Shown here: in pieces, positions 21,032 to 33,326 of the stretch | Layout of the letters: each line of letters opens with the position of its first letter | How positions within the stretch are numbered: position 1 is the stretch's first letter | Assembly: GCA_022592435.1 (NCBI GenBank) | Contig: JABYQS010000155.1 | Coordinates: forward strand, 24,613 to 88,612 | DNA: 64,000 nt | From: Cerioporus squamosus | Taxonomy: Eukaryota; Basidiomycota; Agaricomycetes; Polyporales; Polyporaceae | Direction: 5' to 3' | Position numbers and translations under genes: made by a program | Notes under the pieces: generated by a model | The model's database searches: none | The model's input: only the letters and a program-made list of their open reading frames with translations | Told to the model about the DNA's origin: nothing

Positions 21032-23632
21032 ATGTCTCTGCAGGTCAATCTTGCGAGCAGAGACTTGACGCAGGCCTACCAGGACGTCGTCAATGCTCGC
21101 GGCATAGATTGGGCGATCTTCACGTACGACAAGGGCACCAATGACTTGAAGGTTCAAGCGACGGGAAATGGAGGCTTAGAGGAACTGCAGGAGGAGTTCT
21201 CCGACGGCAGGTGAGTCATGCGTTGTCTCGCAGTGACGGACTCGAGACGACATCCGCGCCAGGATGCAGTACGCGTTTGCACGCGTCAAAGACCCGAATG
21301 TGAGCCACTCTGCGTCCTCGTCACACCCCGAAAGCTAAATGTGCTCTACAGAGCGAGCTTCCGAAGTTCGTGCAGATCAACTGGTGCGGTGACGGTGTAC
21401 CCGTGGCCAGGAAGGGCCTCTTCCACTCCCACTCTAGCGCGGTGGCCAACTTCTTGCGCGGCACCCACGTCGTCATCAACGCGCGGAATGAGGTGTGTGA
21501 GCTACACATCTGCGCGTTGAAAAGCACTGATAGTTGGGGCAGGCGGACGTCGAGCCTTCTCTGATCATGAAGCGCGTCGAAGCGGCGTCTGGCGTGCACT
21601 ACAGCGCACAGAAGGAAGCACCTCGCAAGTTCGAGCCTATCGCCCCCGTAGGTACCAGCTACAAGCCGATAGGCAGGCCCGACATCGCTGGTCTTCGCTC
21701 CGGTGCTCCCTCCGCGCCGCCTCCTGCGCCGGCTGCCTCGAAGCCGTCCATCCCAAGCGCACCGCGCTCTGTGCCGATGGCGCCCTCCCCTGCTCCGGGT
21801 CTTGGCAAGGTTCCGGTCGCCAACAAGGCACCTGCAGATGCGTGGCCCGACGAAGGTGACAGCTTCGCGCCGCCTCCGCCGCCACCCGCTGCGTCGCGTC
21901 CAACGCCGAGCGCGCCCAAGGCCGCTCCCTCTGTACGTATCCCTGCATGATAATTTGCGGGTGAGAAATCGTCTAATGTCTGGCAGCCCGCCGCTCGGTT
22001 CACTCCTGCTGCGCATGCTCCTGTCGCGGCCTCTAATGTGCCGACCAAGCCCGCGGAGGACGACAAAATCGGCCCGGTCGGGACCAACTACACTCCCATC
22101 AAGCTCCAGCCCAAGAAGCTGGTGAACCCCTTCGCAGCTAGGGAGGCTCAGAACCAAGCCGAGCCCGCCGCTCCCAAGCCGTCGCCTGCGGTGGTGCGTT
22201 CAACCGCGTTGAATGCTCTGTGGCTCGCACGCAACTGACGTACCGTCACTTGTAGGCGCGAAGAAGCTAACCTGGAGCGAGCGGCAGGCATTGGCGAAGA
22301 AGCAGCAAGAGGATGACGAGGCTCGAGCGAACTCTGCACTCGCATCGCAGCCCGCCGCGCCTTCCTTCCGTGGAGGAGTCCCGCCGCCGCCCCGCGTGCC
22401 TGCGATGCATCCTCCACCCGTCGCTGCTGAAGAGCCAGAGGAGGAGTATACTCCGGTGAGCTGAATGATATCCACTCTCAACCGCCCTGTACTGACACCG
22501 CGATACTCAGCCGCCGCCGCCGCCGCCACCCCCGGCGGTACCCAGTGCCAGTCGCCCGATTCCCGCCGCGTCGTCGGTGGAGGAGGCTGCAGCTCCTCCC
22601 CCTCCTCCCCCACCGCCCCCGCCTCCTCCGCCCGCTGTAGCGCACTTTGAACCGGAGCCGGAGCCAGAGCCTGAGGCTGCGCCCCCGCCGCCGGTAAGTC
22701 GTGCGCCATAATTGCCGTGTGCGTGGAGCTGATCCTGTTGTAGCCTCCCCCGCCCCCTCCACCTCCTCCACCGGCTGCACCGGTTGCTGCCCGTGAGCCA
22801 GAGCCGGAACCGGAGCCCGAGCCCGAGCCCGCGCCTGCTCCCGCCCCCGCTGCCGCACACGCTCAGGGCCAGGGTTTGTGCGCGATCGTTCAGTACTCTT
22901 ACGAGGTCAGTCAGTCGCCTCACCCTCGCTGGACTTCGACCTGACGTGTCTCGCAGGCGCAAGAAGACAACGAGATGGACCTCATCGAAGGAGAGCTCAT
23001 CGAACAGATCGAACAGCTCGACGAGGGCTGGTGGTCTGGCGTCGGTGCCGGCGGCTCGAAGCAGGGTCTCTTCCCAGGTACGTAGCGACTCTCTGGCGGA
23101 TGAGCAACGACTGACGGCGAGTGTAGCGAACTACGTCGAGATTGTCGAGCAGGAGGCTGCGCCCGCTACGCCTCCTCCTCCGTCTCCTCCTCCGCCCCCG
23201 CCTCCGGTATGCGTTCATCGCGTTCATGAAACAGCAACGACGTACTAACCGGTATGTAGCCCCCTGCTCCTGCGCCGCCCGCTGTGGCTGCTCAGCCCGA
23301 GCCCGAGGCCGAAGCGGAGGAAGACCTTGGCTCATGGGCCATTGCGCTATACGAGTACGTCGCCGTCTTTGTTCCAGCCGTTTGTGAGATGCTCATCGGC
23401 CTTTTGCAGCTACGACGCGGGCGAAGACAACGAGATATCGTTCAAGGAGGGAGACCGGATCACGCACATCGAGGCTGCGTCGGACGATTGGTGGCAGGGC
23501 ACGGACAAGAACGGCAACGTTGGGTTGTTCCGGGTGAGTCTTGTTGCTTGTTTGTCGTTCGTGCGGTTCGTTGACGTGGGTTGTGTACAGCGAACTACGT
23601 CGAGCTGCAGGCGTGATGAAAGAGTAGCGTAA
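21032..23632 (+). CDS. abp1: Actin-binding protein Abp1 (ADF-homology and two SH3 domains)
   Basis: The N-terminal ADF-homology domain (MSLQVNLASRDLTQAYQDV, then FVQINWCGDGVPVARKGLF and VVINARNE) binds F-actin. It is followed by a long Pro/Ala-rich region with repeated GPVGTNYTPIK-like motifs, then WSERQALAKKQQEDDEAR, polyproline runs, and two SH3 domains (LCAIVQYSYEAQEDNEMDL with GWWSGVG; IALYEYDAGEDNEISFKEGD with DDWWQG). Abp1 links cortical actin patches to endocytosis. At least nine introns interrupt it. The first SH3 domain ends with the usual LFPANYVEI across an intron. In the second, the donor exon reads ttccgg|gtgagt where one base fewer than expected shifts the last exon, turning the expected PNYVEL end into RRTTSSC and moving the stop to 23632. 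Without the missing base the stop would be near 23616. Confidence 0.9.
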
Positions 23633-23639
23633 GTCATGG

Positions 23640-24250
23640 ACTGAAGGATAGGTTGGGAGCGGGTTAGGTTGGGAGCGAACTGGAATAGTGGAACTCTTGA
23701 ATGGAATATCGTTTCTGAGCTATACGTACACGGGTTGCATACCAGTGTCCGAGTCGAACACTCAGTATATAGCGAGAAAACACGCCTGTGGAATATGGTA
23801 CGTCCCTCTCCGTGCATCGCCAACTTTCGTCAAACTCATCAGTGCAATGATCACCAGTGGCAGATAGGAAATCTACTGAGTGCGCTAGATTGCCTCTCTC
23901 GGTTCCGTGGCAGCTTGCCAGGAAGTCGACTTACCTTTCGGGACATGGCCCCGGTGCTCTCGCTCCATGGGTTCTTTCGAGGTTTACCTGTTAAAGCTTG
24001 CGTCGCAAACACGCCTCGATCGCTTTCTTATCCTCGTCCCACCATCTGCCCTCGTCCCACCAGTTGCTGGACGTCCTACACAAGGATCACTGTACGCACT
24101 GGCTTTCTACGTACGGGGATTGTACTGATGCGTACACTCGCCAGGTTATACGAGATGAACAGTCCTGAGCAACGCGTTAGTGGCGGTAAGATAATAGGGA
24201 GGTCAGTTCATCTGGATTTCTAGCAAGATCTCGGCCGCTTATGTGTTGCG
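23640..24250. other. Intergenic stretch without a supported gene
   Basis: 3' flank of abp1 and upstream region of the F-box pseudogene. The plus-strand frame 23669-24223 has no family resemblance. Confidence 0.5.
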
Positions 24251-24264
24251 ACACATGTGCAACA

Positions 24265-25839
24265 GAGATCCTGGTCTCAACAAGCCTGCTCCTCTGCTTG
24301 TACTGCCCTTCGACGTACTCCTACGCATCATACCCTGGCTAGGCTGAGCGGACTTGTCGCGCTTCCTCAGAACATCGCAAGATCTCTATGATGCGTTGCT
24401 CCCGGAGCTCATCGAGGTAGCCGGCATCATCTCCCTCTCGCACATCCGGACATTCCACCGGTTCCTGCGTCTCGGTGAATGCTCGGACTCACCCCGCGTG
24501 CGATGCTTGAACACGTTTGAATACTCCTCTTACGCGCACCGAGTTCAGAACGATGCGGGTGCCTCTTCAAACGAAGGAGCACAAATCGCGTCCCAAATCC
24601 TCGGAAGCGCTTCCAACCTCACATCCCTCACCCTCGACACCGTCGGAGACTTCGACGCCAGCCAGCTCCGCACGATCCTCTCGCACTGGTCCGTCTCACA
24701 TATGTTGACCTTAGACGCGTCGAGATAGACTCCCACCGGGACATCCTCCTCGACATCACTGCCCCGCTCACTACAGTGCGGCTGTCCATGTCACTCCCAG
24801 ACCACGCCGCTGCGACCGATCCGTCTCCCATGCTGCATGCGCTCGTCTCTTCTACCACCGTCGAAACACTCTCCTTGCAGAACGTCCAGCTCACCCCGCA
24901 GTCAGGCCCGTTCCCTGCAGTACGCCGACTCGAGATTACAGACTACTACCTGTCGTATGGCAAGGGAGCGGAGACGCTCCAGACTCTATTCCCGGCCGCC
25001 CGGGAAGCGTGGCTCTACAACCTCTACCTCAACCCAGAGTTCCGATACCGCCTCGAAAGGAGCTGCGGAGTGTGGCCCGAGATGGAAGAGCTGCGCAAAC
25101 GCAACCGGGACTGGCAGCTCGCGCATGGCTCCGAGTCATGGCCCTCTCTGGGGTACCTGCGCGTCGACGGGGAGTACGCCGCGTACGCGCTCGCGCTGAC
25201 GAGCCGCGTCGACCGCCTGGTGGTGTTGGTGTCCGGGACGGAGTATCGACTTCTGGAGACGCTGTTCGAGGAGATGCGGCCGTGCTGCTTCGGCTTCTAC
25301 GGTGGGGACGGCGGGGGCGGTCCGAACTCGTTCTACGAGACGGTGCCGCGCTTCCTGAAGCCTAGTCGCCAAGACGCGGATCGTGACGCACCTGATGGTG
25401 TTGATTGACGACGATGTGCTTGTGCTCTCGACGCTGGAGGAAATCATGGTGTAGCCTAGCCTACACTCTGTCAAGGACGAGCAACTGACCGATGGACATG
25501 CAGACGGAGCTGGGACGCCATTTGCAGCAAGGCGCGGTGACGCATATACGCCTTCAAGTCACATATACCGGCGGAGAGGCGTCGTCGAGTTTTCCGCTGT
25601 GGGCTAGAAACCCTCGTGCGCCGGAACGCGCGGCAGAGGAGCACAAGTCCGGAGTGCCCGCGGCCGTGAAGGCGATATGTTCGCTCGTTCCGTCGTTGCG
25701 GTGCGTGTTGGACTTCACCGCACACGGTGTGAAAGGAAGGATGATTCTGGAGGACGGGTCGATGGGTAACAGTAAGGACCTAGATGATGCGGAGTGTCAC
25801 ATGGTTATGAGACGAGAGAGGCTGCAGGACGAATATTGA
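24265..25839 (+). pseudogene. F-box/LRR gene with one stop and two frameshifts
   Basis: F-box LPFDVLLRIIPWLG is followed by an in-frame TGA (near 24344) and then ADLSRFLRTSQDLYDALLP. Leucine-rich blocks follow (NLTSLTLDTVGDFDASQLR; FPAVRRLEITDYYL; RKRNRDWQLAHG; AAYALALTSRVDRLVVL), then GGPNSFYETVPRFLK, RIVTHLMVLIDDDVLVLST and the tail FTAHGVKGRMILEDG. One-base deletions near 24684 and 25362 shift the frame, but the amino-acid sequence resumes cleanly after each. A GTGTAG-type donor follows EEIM. The remainder is so well kept that either inactivation is recent or the deletions are assembly errors; the TGA is harder to explain that way. Inverted relative of the gene at 16.6-18.4 kb. Confidence 0.65.
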
Positions 25840-25849
25840 CATCATGCTG

Positions 25850-26110
25850 AGGTCTGCCGTAGTATACTGATTGGATGGGCTGAGTAGCAACCGTTCGGAT
25901 CGTGCATCCCGACGCGAACATACATATGTACATACGGATCTCGAACGTCACCGTCAATGACCTGTCTGTATCATTCTGAGGTTTGTTATCCGTTGTGTTG
26001 TTCTAGCGTCGTGGTGGTGGTGGTGGTGGAGGAGAGAAGTGCTAGTAAGTGGTCGACGACTCGACGACTTCGGAGATGGGATGAGTCGCCGCTCAGAATC
26101 TGCATCCAAG
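25850..26110. repeat. Inverted duplicate of the 3' flank at 18470-18700
   Basis: Segments such as cgaacatacatatgtacat and the (gtg)n block followed by ctagtaagt have reverse-complement counterparts at 18540-18690. With the adjoining gene ends, this gives inverted similarity between about 25.3-26.1 kb and 18.5-19.3 kb. Confidence 0.6.
26009..26036. repeat. (GTG)n microsatellite
   Basis: A short GTG run, about six units, ending in gaggag. It is inside the duplicated 3' flank. The other copy (near 18580) has a shorter, interrupted version, as expected for an unstable repeat. Confidence 0.6.
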
Positions 26111-26373
26111 TAACCACTGGTTGAGCCATCGGAAAAACCACCAGTATGCAGATCCAAACTGTGGTGAGCGGATACATCGCGCGATACGAAGCAGTAGAAT
26201 GACAATTGAGTATACTACATGAGTGGTGTGTGCTAGATAATACAATACGATGCGAATCGTCTAAGTGATAGTCTGTGTCTTCTGTGGGTGGCATTAAACG
26301 TAGCATACGATACCCGTTCCTTCCTCCATCAACTTGTCCATCAATCGTACCGTCGTCCTCAAGCAGCACATCA

Positions 26374-29300
26374 TCACGCAGAGGACGCCGGCTCACCATG
26401 CTCGTCCTCGAGGTTCGCAATAGGCGTCGACGACGTCACGATCGACGAGTCCGGTGCGTGGTTATCCCGGATCTCCAACGTCTTCCCGTCCTCCGACGCC
26501 CGAATCTGCACCGTGTCGCCGTCCCTGCAGCACCATCCGAGTCAGCCAACACGCACCACATGCACCCCACCGACATGATATGACACATACCTGATCGTCC
26601 CCTTCAACAGCTTCTGCGCCAGCGGGAACAGCACCTTCGTCCGCACGATCCGCGCAATCGCCCGCGCGCCATACACCTCCGAGTACCCCTCGCGCATGAG
26701 CCACTCGCGCGCGCCCGCGTCCGCATCGAGCGTGATCCGGCGGTGCCGCAGCCGCTCCGCGACGTCCGCCAGGCGGAGGTCGACGACCTGCAGGATCGAC
26801 GCCTTCGAGAGCTTGTTGAACACGAGCATCGAGTCGAGCCTATTGAGCAGCTCCGGCGGGAAGTACTCGCTCGTGCGCTCGAGCACCTCGTCGCGCGCCT
26901 CGGGGGTCACGACCCCGTTCGCGTCCGACGCCGACGCGTGCGCGAGGATGTCCGAGCCGATGTTGCTCGTCAGGCAGATGATCGTGTTCTTGAAGTCGAC
27001 CTTGCGGCCCTGCGAGTCGGTGACGCTGCCCTCGTCGAGGATCTGGAGCAGGATCATCGCGACGTCTTTGTGTGCCTTCTCGAGCTCATCGAGCAGGATA
27101 ACAGCTGCGGGAGGACTGGGGTTAGGTGGGGACAGACGAAGAGGGAGAAGCCAACTCACCATACGGCTTGCGACGGACGGCTTCTGTGAGCTGACCGCCC
27201 TCCTCAAAGCCGACGTATCCAGGCGCTGCTCCAATAAGGCGAGAGATCGTATGCCGGTCGTGATACTCCGACATGTTGATGTTGATACTGCAAGAGCTCT
27301 CGTCAGCGGACACATCCATTTGTCCGTCCTCAAGACAGAACTCACAGTCCCCGCTGCTCGTCGTTGAACAAGAACGCAGCAAGCGCCTTGCACATCTCCG
27401 TCTTGCCAACACCGGTAGGCCCGAGGAACAGGAACGAGGCCACAGGGCGGTTCGGTGCCTGCAGCCCTGCACGGGAGATCCTGACCGCGTCGCTGATGGC
27501 CTCGACGACATGGTCCTGGCCGACGACGCGCTTCTTCAGGGTGTCTTCCATCTACATAGCGAGGGCAATGTCAGCACCAGAACAGAGTATATCAACCGAA
27601 CCCCACTCACATGCACGAGCTTCTCCCGCTCGCCCTTCAACAAACTCTGCACGGGGATACCAGTCGCCTTCGCCACCACCCGCGCAATGTCTGCACTCGT
27701 CACCCTGTCATGCAGCATCGCCAACGGACCCTCCGCATCCTCACTCTCGCCCCTCTCGCCCTCCGAGGGCAGCTGCCTCTCCAACTCTGGAATCGTCGCG
27801 AACCGCAGCCGACTGGCCTTCTCGTACTGCCCCTGCCGCTGTGCGATGTCGAGCTCGCGCTTCGCCTCCTCGAGCCGCGCCTTGATGTCCTTGATCTTGT
27901 CGAGCCGCGCGCGCTCCGCCTGCCACACCTGCGTGAGCTGCTCGGCGAGCTCGCGCTTCTCCTGCAGCGTGCTTTCGACCTTCTGCCGCCGCTCGACGCT
28001 GAAGACGTCCGTCTCGTTCTTCAGTGACTCGCGCTCGATTTCGAGTGTCATGATCTCCCGGTCGAGCGCCTCGAGCTCGTCGGGCTTGCTTTCTTGAGCG
28101 AGACGTAGCGCGGAGGCGGCCTCATCGACGAGATCGATCGCCTTGTCGGGGAGGAACCGGTCGGATATATAGCGCGAGCTATAAACGGCCGCTACGGGGA
28201 GATCAGCGCCGCGGTCGGCATACCACGCGCAGAAGACTTACCAGTAACAAGGGCGCTGTCCGAGATGCCGACTCCATGGTGCACCTCGTACCGTGGCTTG
28301 AGACCGCGCAGAATGGATATGGTTGCCTCCACTGTCGGCTCGTCGATCTGCACAGGCTGGAACCGACGCTCGAGGGCAGCGTCCTTGCCAATTGTCTTGC
28401 GGTACTCATCTGGCGTCGTCGCACCCACGAGCTGCAAGCCGCGAGCCAGCGCAGGCTTTATCATTTGACCGGCGTCGATGCTTCCTTCAGCCTTGCCAAG
28501 GTTGAACAGGGTGTCTGTAGGGGTTGTCAACAATTGCGCAGAAACCCGTGCGCTCACAAACACTTACGGAGCTCGTCGATGAAACAGATAACGTCCCTGG
28601 CCTGTCAAAGTATTAGTAACACTCCGTGCAAACCTACGCGAACAGATACGCACCTCATCTTCGATGTCCTTAATCAACGCCTTGAACTTCTCCTCGAACT
28701 GGCCACGGATGCCTGACCCAGCCATGATGGCAGCCAGGTCTATCGATAGCACGCGCTTGTTCTGCAGAGACTAAAGGCGCAGTCAATGACACCTGCTTAA
28801 ACCATGGCTACATTGCGACTTACCTCCGGCACCTCCTTCGCGACTATCCGCTGGGCAAGGCCTTCCAGAATGGCAGTTTTACCGACACCAGGCGGACCAA
28901 TGAGCTGCGGACCCACCATGAGGATTGAACGTACAAATTCGAAGGAAGCTAGATATACGCACAACTGGGTTCGACTTCGTTCTGCGCGACAGGACTACGC
29001 AACGTCAGACCTCGCAAGACACGCTCACTGTGTAGATACGACTCACTCTGTATCGTTCGACGAATCTCTGCAAGTGCATGAGTGTCAATTATCTGGCTCG
29101 GCTGCGAATCAAGAAAGGATGGACGCACCTTCGTCGCGGCCAATGGTGGGATCGAGCTTGCCGTTCTTTGCGAGCTCCGTCAAATCGACACTCTGCAACG
29201 AAGTGTAAGTCAGTAACTCGTCGAGTGGCACTTCGGAAAGACTGCGACGCAAGGATGTCTGCTGGCGACAAGTCCAGGAGGAGGTACAGTTCCAGTAGGC

Positions 29301-29988
29301 TTGTTCGGTGCGCTAGCAATGACCATGAAGATCAACGCGAGCCCCAGCCTCGCCACAGACTCTCCTGGATATGGAACGGGGCAAAGAGAGGCGTTTGGCA
29401 GCAACTCAGCCCGGGACGCTGAGAAGTCCATCGCCCGACCCTGAACGGCCGGGAGCAGCCCCCGTTCGTCGTCTGTCCGAGTTGAGCATCTGACGATACC
29501 CGACACACCCGCTCAAACCATGATGTGCAAACCCGCTGGCACCGTGCCCGGGCATGCAGTGTGTTCCCGGGATGCCGTGTCATGCCTACACTCAACCTTC
29601 CAGCCAAGTGAAAAGCCAGCGCTGCAGGGAAGTCGGGCGCGAGCCACGATAGGGGTTAAAAATGCAAGAGAAACCCTCCAAGCGCGCAGACCTTGACAGA
29701 GCCAAAATACTCGGAGAAGAAGGGATATGGACTCACAAATTCCTTGAGAGCGTCGCCCTTCTGACGTTGCTGACCCATGGAAAATCCGGGGAACCCTCCG
29801 CCTCCCATACCTCCTCCGGGAGGCCCTTGAGCATAGGACCGCGATAGAACGAGCGGCGCTGTCACTCTTGTGCATGGCGAAAGGCGGGAGAGGGGAGCGC
29901 GACGAGGAAGAGGCGGGATTGCTGAGCGGGATAGAGGTCGCTTCGGCGGGAGCGTAAAGTTGGTTCGAGCAAGCTGTCTTCTGAGCAT
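26374..29988 (-). CDS. hsp78: Mitochondrial Hsp78, ClpB/Hsp104-type AAA+ disaggregase
   Basis: The first exon encodes an Arg/Ser/Pro-rich presequence ([18 protein letters not shown]) followed by a Gly/Gln linker. There is no Clp N-domain, as in Hsp78. NBD1 follows: [19 protein letters not shown], Walker A GPPGVGKT, sensor region ICFIDELHTLFNLG, and the [12 protein letters not shown] segment after a conserved LERR. A coiled-coil middle domain lies near [23 protein letters not shown]2 has [41 protein letters not shown] and [10 protein letters not shown]. The protein refolds aggregated proteins in the matrix. Exons join in frame throughout and I find no break. The first intron is 544 nt (29193-29736), ten times the local norm. 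The stop is at 26374. Confidence 0.93.
29193..29736 (-). other. Unusually long first intron of hsp78 (544 nt)
   Basis: The donor is GTGAGT (29736 downward) and the acceptor ends ttgcag at 29193. It splits the coding sequence cleanly between ALKEF and SVDLTEL, a junction where family members have no extra residues, so no hidden exon is needed. I see no terminal repeats and no coding frame. Regulatory content or an old insertion are both possible. Confidence 0.6.
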
Positions 29989-30133
29989 GAAGATATAAGA
30001 GCAGATAGCGAAAACAAAAGAGTTAAACCAAGAGTGGATGCAAGAAGAGAGAAAGAGAGGAGGAGGACGATGACGAGATGCCCTATTTGACTGGCGCCCG
30101 ACGCGATCACGTTCGCGTCTCCGGCGCTTGCCA

Positions 30134-30172
30134 GAATCGCCCAGAACTTGCGCAGAAACTTGGAGGTCCTTC
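30134..30172 (-). promoter_or_regulatory. Possible step-type heat shock element of hsp78
   Basis: GAA trinucleotides occur at 30134, 30144 and 30155 and a TTC at 30170, about 150-180 bp upstream of the ATG at 29988. The spacing of 10, 11 and 15 bp is close to the 10-bp phase of step-type heat shock elements. For a heat-shock gene this is suggestive but not strong. Confidence 0.3.
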
Positions 30173-30179
30173 GCTCGTC

Positions 30180-31598
30180 GTTGCGCCTCGGCCGTCGTAC
30201 AAGTCAGTTCAGTCTGAGTGAAGACTTAGCAAACTTGACCTGATTACATCCCTCATTTTTGCTCGCGAGTCGCTTTGCGAACTTCACACTGCAATGAGCA
30301 TCGCGTCAGGACGCGTCAGTCTGGAGCCCGGACACCAACTGCGGCATACTGGAGATTTGTAAGTTCAACGTTGTTCTCGGCGATACTCGGACCACGCGCA
30401 GCCACAGTAACTTTCCAAATTGCATCCCATACCAGGTTGGGCGCGGTAAAGCCTGCCTAACTTACCTAAAGATGAAGCGGTGCGCACAGGGAAGCTACAA
30501 CCCTGCCGACATGATCAGCAATCCACCCCGGGCCAACGCAATCGAACTCAGACTCAGCACTCAGTACTCACCGCTTGCGATCACTACTACTAACAGACCT
30601 ACGTAGTCCGGGGACTCGCGAGTCCCGTTGCTCACTGTCCATCTCGACAGAATTGCCGCAGTGGCAGAGATATTGTCAGTGGAGAACAAGTGGAGAATGC
30701 CCGGGTCACCAGCGTGTGTGCAGGTCAGCAGTAAGTCGTGACAGTCCCGCAGATGACGGTAGGAGGAGGAAGAACCGCGGTGGATTCAGGGGGTACTATG
30801 CATGTAGTTTGGAATGAAGTAATCGATTCGGTACGACTCGCGTTTGGGCGCCTAGTGCATACTGACCACCGGCTTCATCCCCATCTATCGTGATTCGTCT
30901 CTATCACCCCAATAACTGCTCACAGCAGTGCAGTATCTCTCAGAAGCTCTCCTACGACGTTCAAAAGGCTGCAGTTGTTCTCTCGGGCTGATTCGACCAC
31001 GCTCGCGTGTCCGGCACTTGCCGAAGCATCCAGACTTGTCAAAGCCGCCAACCACTACAAGTTGACCACTAATACCACCGAAATCTGCGCGATCGTCTTG
31101 CTACTACGAACCCACTGTGCATCCCATATGCTCGGCTCACCCACCCAACAGACGCAGGTACCATCGCAACTGTGGTTTCACTATGCCAGTGACGACTTCC
31201 TGAAATCCTATGCATGCGATTGAAAATAGTTCGGTGTTGGTTCAGACGCTCTCCAACAGATACACCCTCCTTCTCCTGACGACGTAGAACATCGCCTATC
31301 TGAACAGCCACTCCCCTGTTTGCCTGTGGATTCATCAGGCTCCTGTACGATCTCGATTGCAACAGCGTAACCCGCAAACGTCTAGCACTGTCCGCACTGC
31401 GCCCCTAGCAAGGCCGTCTCGATTGTAATCCGGTACACTGGTTTGGCTGCCGGTAAGCCTTCTCTTGGCAAGCTTCTATGCGACATGCGATCGATCCTCA
31501 CACTTCCAGTGCGGAGCTGGACTACGTATGTCGCGCTCGTTCCGAGGTATATGAGGCCGGCCCCAGGCAATCTTGCGCCACACGCACACGCATCCAGG
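30180..31598. other. Intergenic stretch without a supported gene
   Basis: Between hsp78 and the F-box-like gene. Open frames are short on both strands and none shows a domain. No repeats noticed. Confidence 0.5.
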
Positions 31599-33115
31599 AT
31601 GGCTCTCAACCTCGACATACTTGCTGAAATCATCCTCTACCTCCCCCCCGATTGCGCACTCGTGTATGGCGCAACTTGCGCCTTCTTACGACCGCTCGCC
31701 ATTCGACATGCAGTCGCAGATGTCGTCTTCACTTCGGCGAAGCATCTTCGGATGTTCATCGACTTCATGCTCGCGGACGCGACTCGCTGTCCCTATCTCC
31801 GGAGACTCGTGATCCTCGATGTCCTCTACATATCCTCCTTTACCTCCTCCTTAAGCGACGACGTCGATTGTCTCGGCCAGCTGTTGAACCGTGCGACAAA
31901 CCTCGCAGTCCTTGCCATCCCTTCCTCGGAGATGCTCTTCATCTTCAAGGAGCGTTTTCTTGATACTGTAGCCTCGCTGGAGTCCCTCATATCGCTCTCT
32001 CTTACTGAGTTCACTAGTGACTGTGGACTGCTCCACCAACTAGTATCCGCACCTCGCCTCCAGCGTCTCGTCCTGTCCAAGGAGATAACCGTCTTCCCAA
32101 CCTTGACGAGAAGGTCGATGTCCCTTCCACCGATGCCGAACCTTCACACGCTCGTGCTCAAAAGCATATACCGCCCTCCTTTGCTCTCAACTCTCCCCGT
32201 TCTCGCGCCCGCTATCCGCAGCCTACAAGTCGCCGATCTCACATTCTGGTTGGAGGACCTCAGCCAAGCCGAGCGACCATGGTGGGAGTCCCTCGAACAC
32301 ATGCGCGGGGACATACACTCCTTGTGGTCTGTGCGCATACCACGTCCAGTCACCGAGCTCCAGATAGATGGCACGCTCGACCGGCAACGCGATTGGGATC
32401 CGGCCCCCTGTTCGAAGTGCTCGCGGCGGCATCCCCGAAGCGACTGTCTATGGCGATGCTGGCGAGCTTCAATCAGCCGCTGTGGCGCACGTATGCTCCC
32501 GCGATGCCCCGTCTGCAGTTCATGGAACTGATCGTCATCGACCACGATCCTTCCTCTCCAGATCTCGAGTATTGGCTGGTGAGCATCGGTCGTCATCCTT
32601 CTCGCTGATTTTAATCACCATCCCACTATGTTTTGCAGGAGAACATGGCGCAGGTTGGTCACAGCGCTCTCTTCGCGCTCGCCATATACGTCCTACGGCC
32701 ATGTCAGGACCAAAGGCAGCATCCGATGATACCGAGCGCAGGCCCGATCGATATGCACTTGTCGTCCCGCCTCCTGGCTGCGATCAAGCACTCGCTCCCG
32801 TCCTTGCGCTTGCTCGCGCTCTCCATCGGCCTACAGCCGTCTTTCAGGAAGGGTCAGGACATCGACATGTACTCCGTCTTCGACGGGCCGCAGTTCAACT
32901 GGTGGACCCGGGACGATCCGTCAGGTTTGACGACAAAGGGCCCGACAACCAGGCGGCACGCGATAGACGGGAGCGGGCACAACGAGAAGGATGACCGTGC
33001 TCGGAGTTGGCGGCGAGTCGAAGAGAAGAAAGGCTCGGTCCTCTTTGCTGAGCTCCGCACAGCGAACCTCGAGAGACAGACCGACCAGGAGGCGTTCATA
33101 TCGCTGTATACGTGA
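31599..33115 (+). CDS. F-box-like/leucine-rich protein, with a one-base frameshift
   Basis: The ATG at 31599 opens with MALNLDILAEIILYLPPDCA, a weak F-box, followed by leucine-rich stretches (LRRLVILDVLYISSF, LESLISLSLTEFTSDCG, MPNLHTLVLKSIYRPP, PAIRSLQVADLTFW). At the C-run 32404-32408 the frame changes: upstream reads DRQRDWDPAP, and the natural continuation LFEVLAAASPKRLSM lies in another frame, as if one C were lost. A 57-nt intron with GTGAGC donor follows near 32580, and the protein ends at 33115 (SLYT). The rest is intact. The single break in a homopolymer makes sequencing error at least as likely as a null allele. Function probably SCF-type substrate recognition, unknown target. Confidence 0.65.
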
Positions 33116-33326
33116 CCATTGACTCAACAGGTCGTGCTGCGGTTTCGCTGCGGTTTATGATCACCATCTCGTGCATGCGAACCGTCTACTTAGGTGCCGG
33201 CATGGGTGTGACCTCACGCGCGCGGGGTGCTTCGACAAGTCTCAGGGTTCTGACATGCAACAGACGCCTCGTACTGCTATATGATCTCGAGGCTTGACGG
33301 CTCACAGGCTCAGACCTACTCTCGCC

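Noticed and set aside
22200..22962. Gly-rich minus-strand frames opposite abp1
   Set aside because: They are the reverse complement of the polyproline codons of Abp1.
29991..29998. TATA-like sequence directly before the hsp78 ATG
   Set aside because: Only about 5 bp from the start codon, too close to act as its core promoter.
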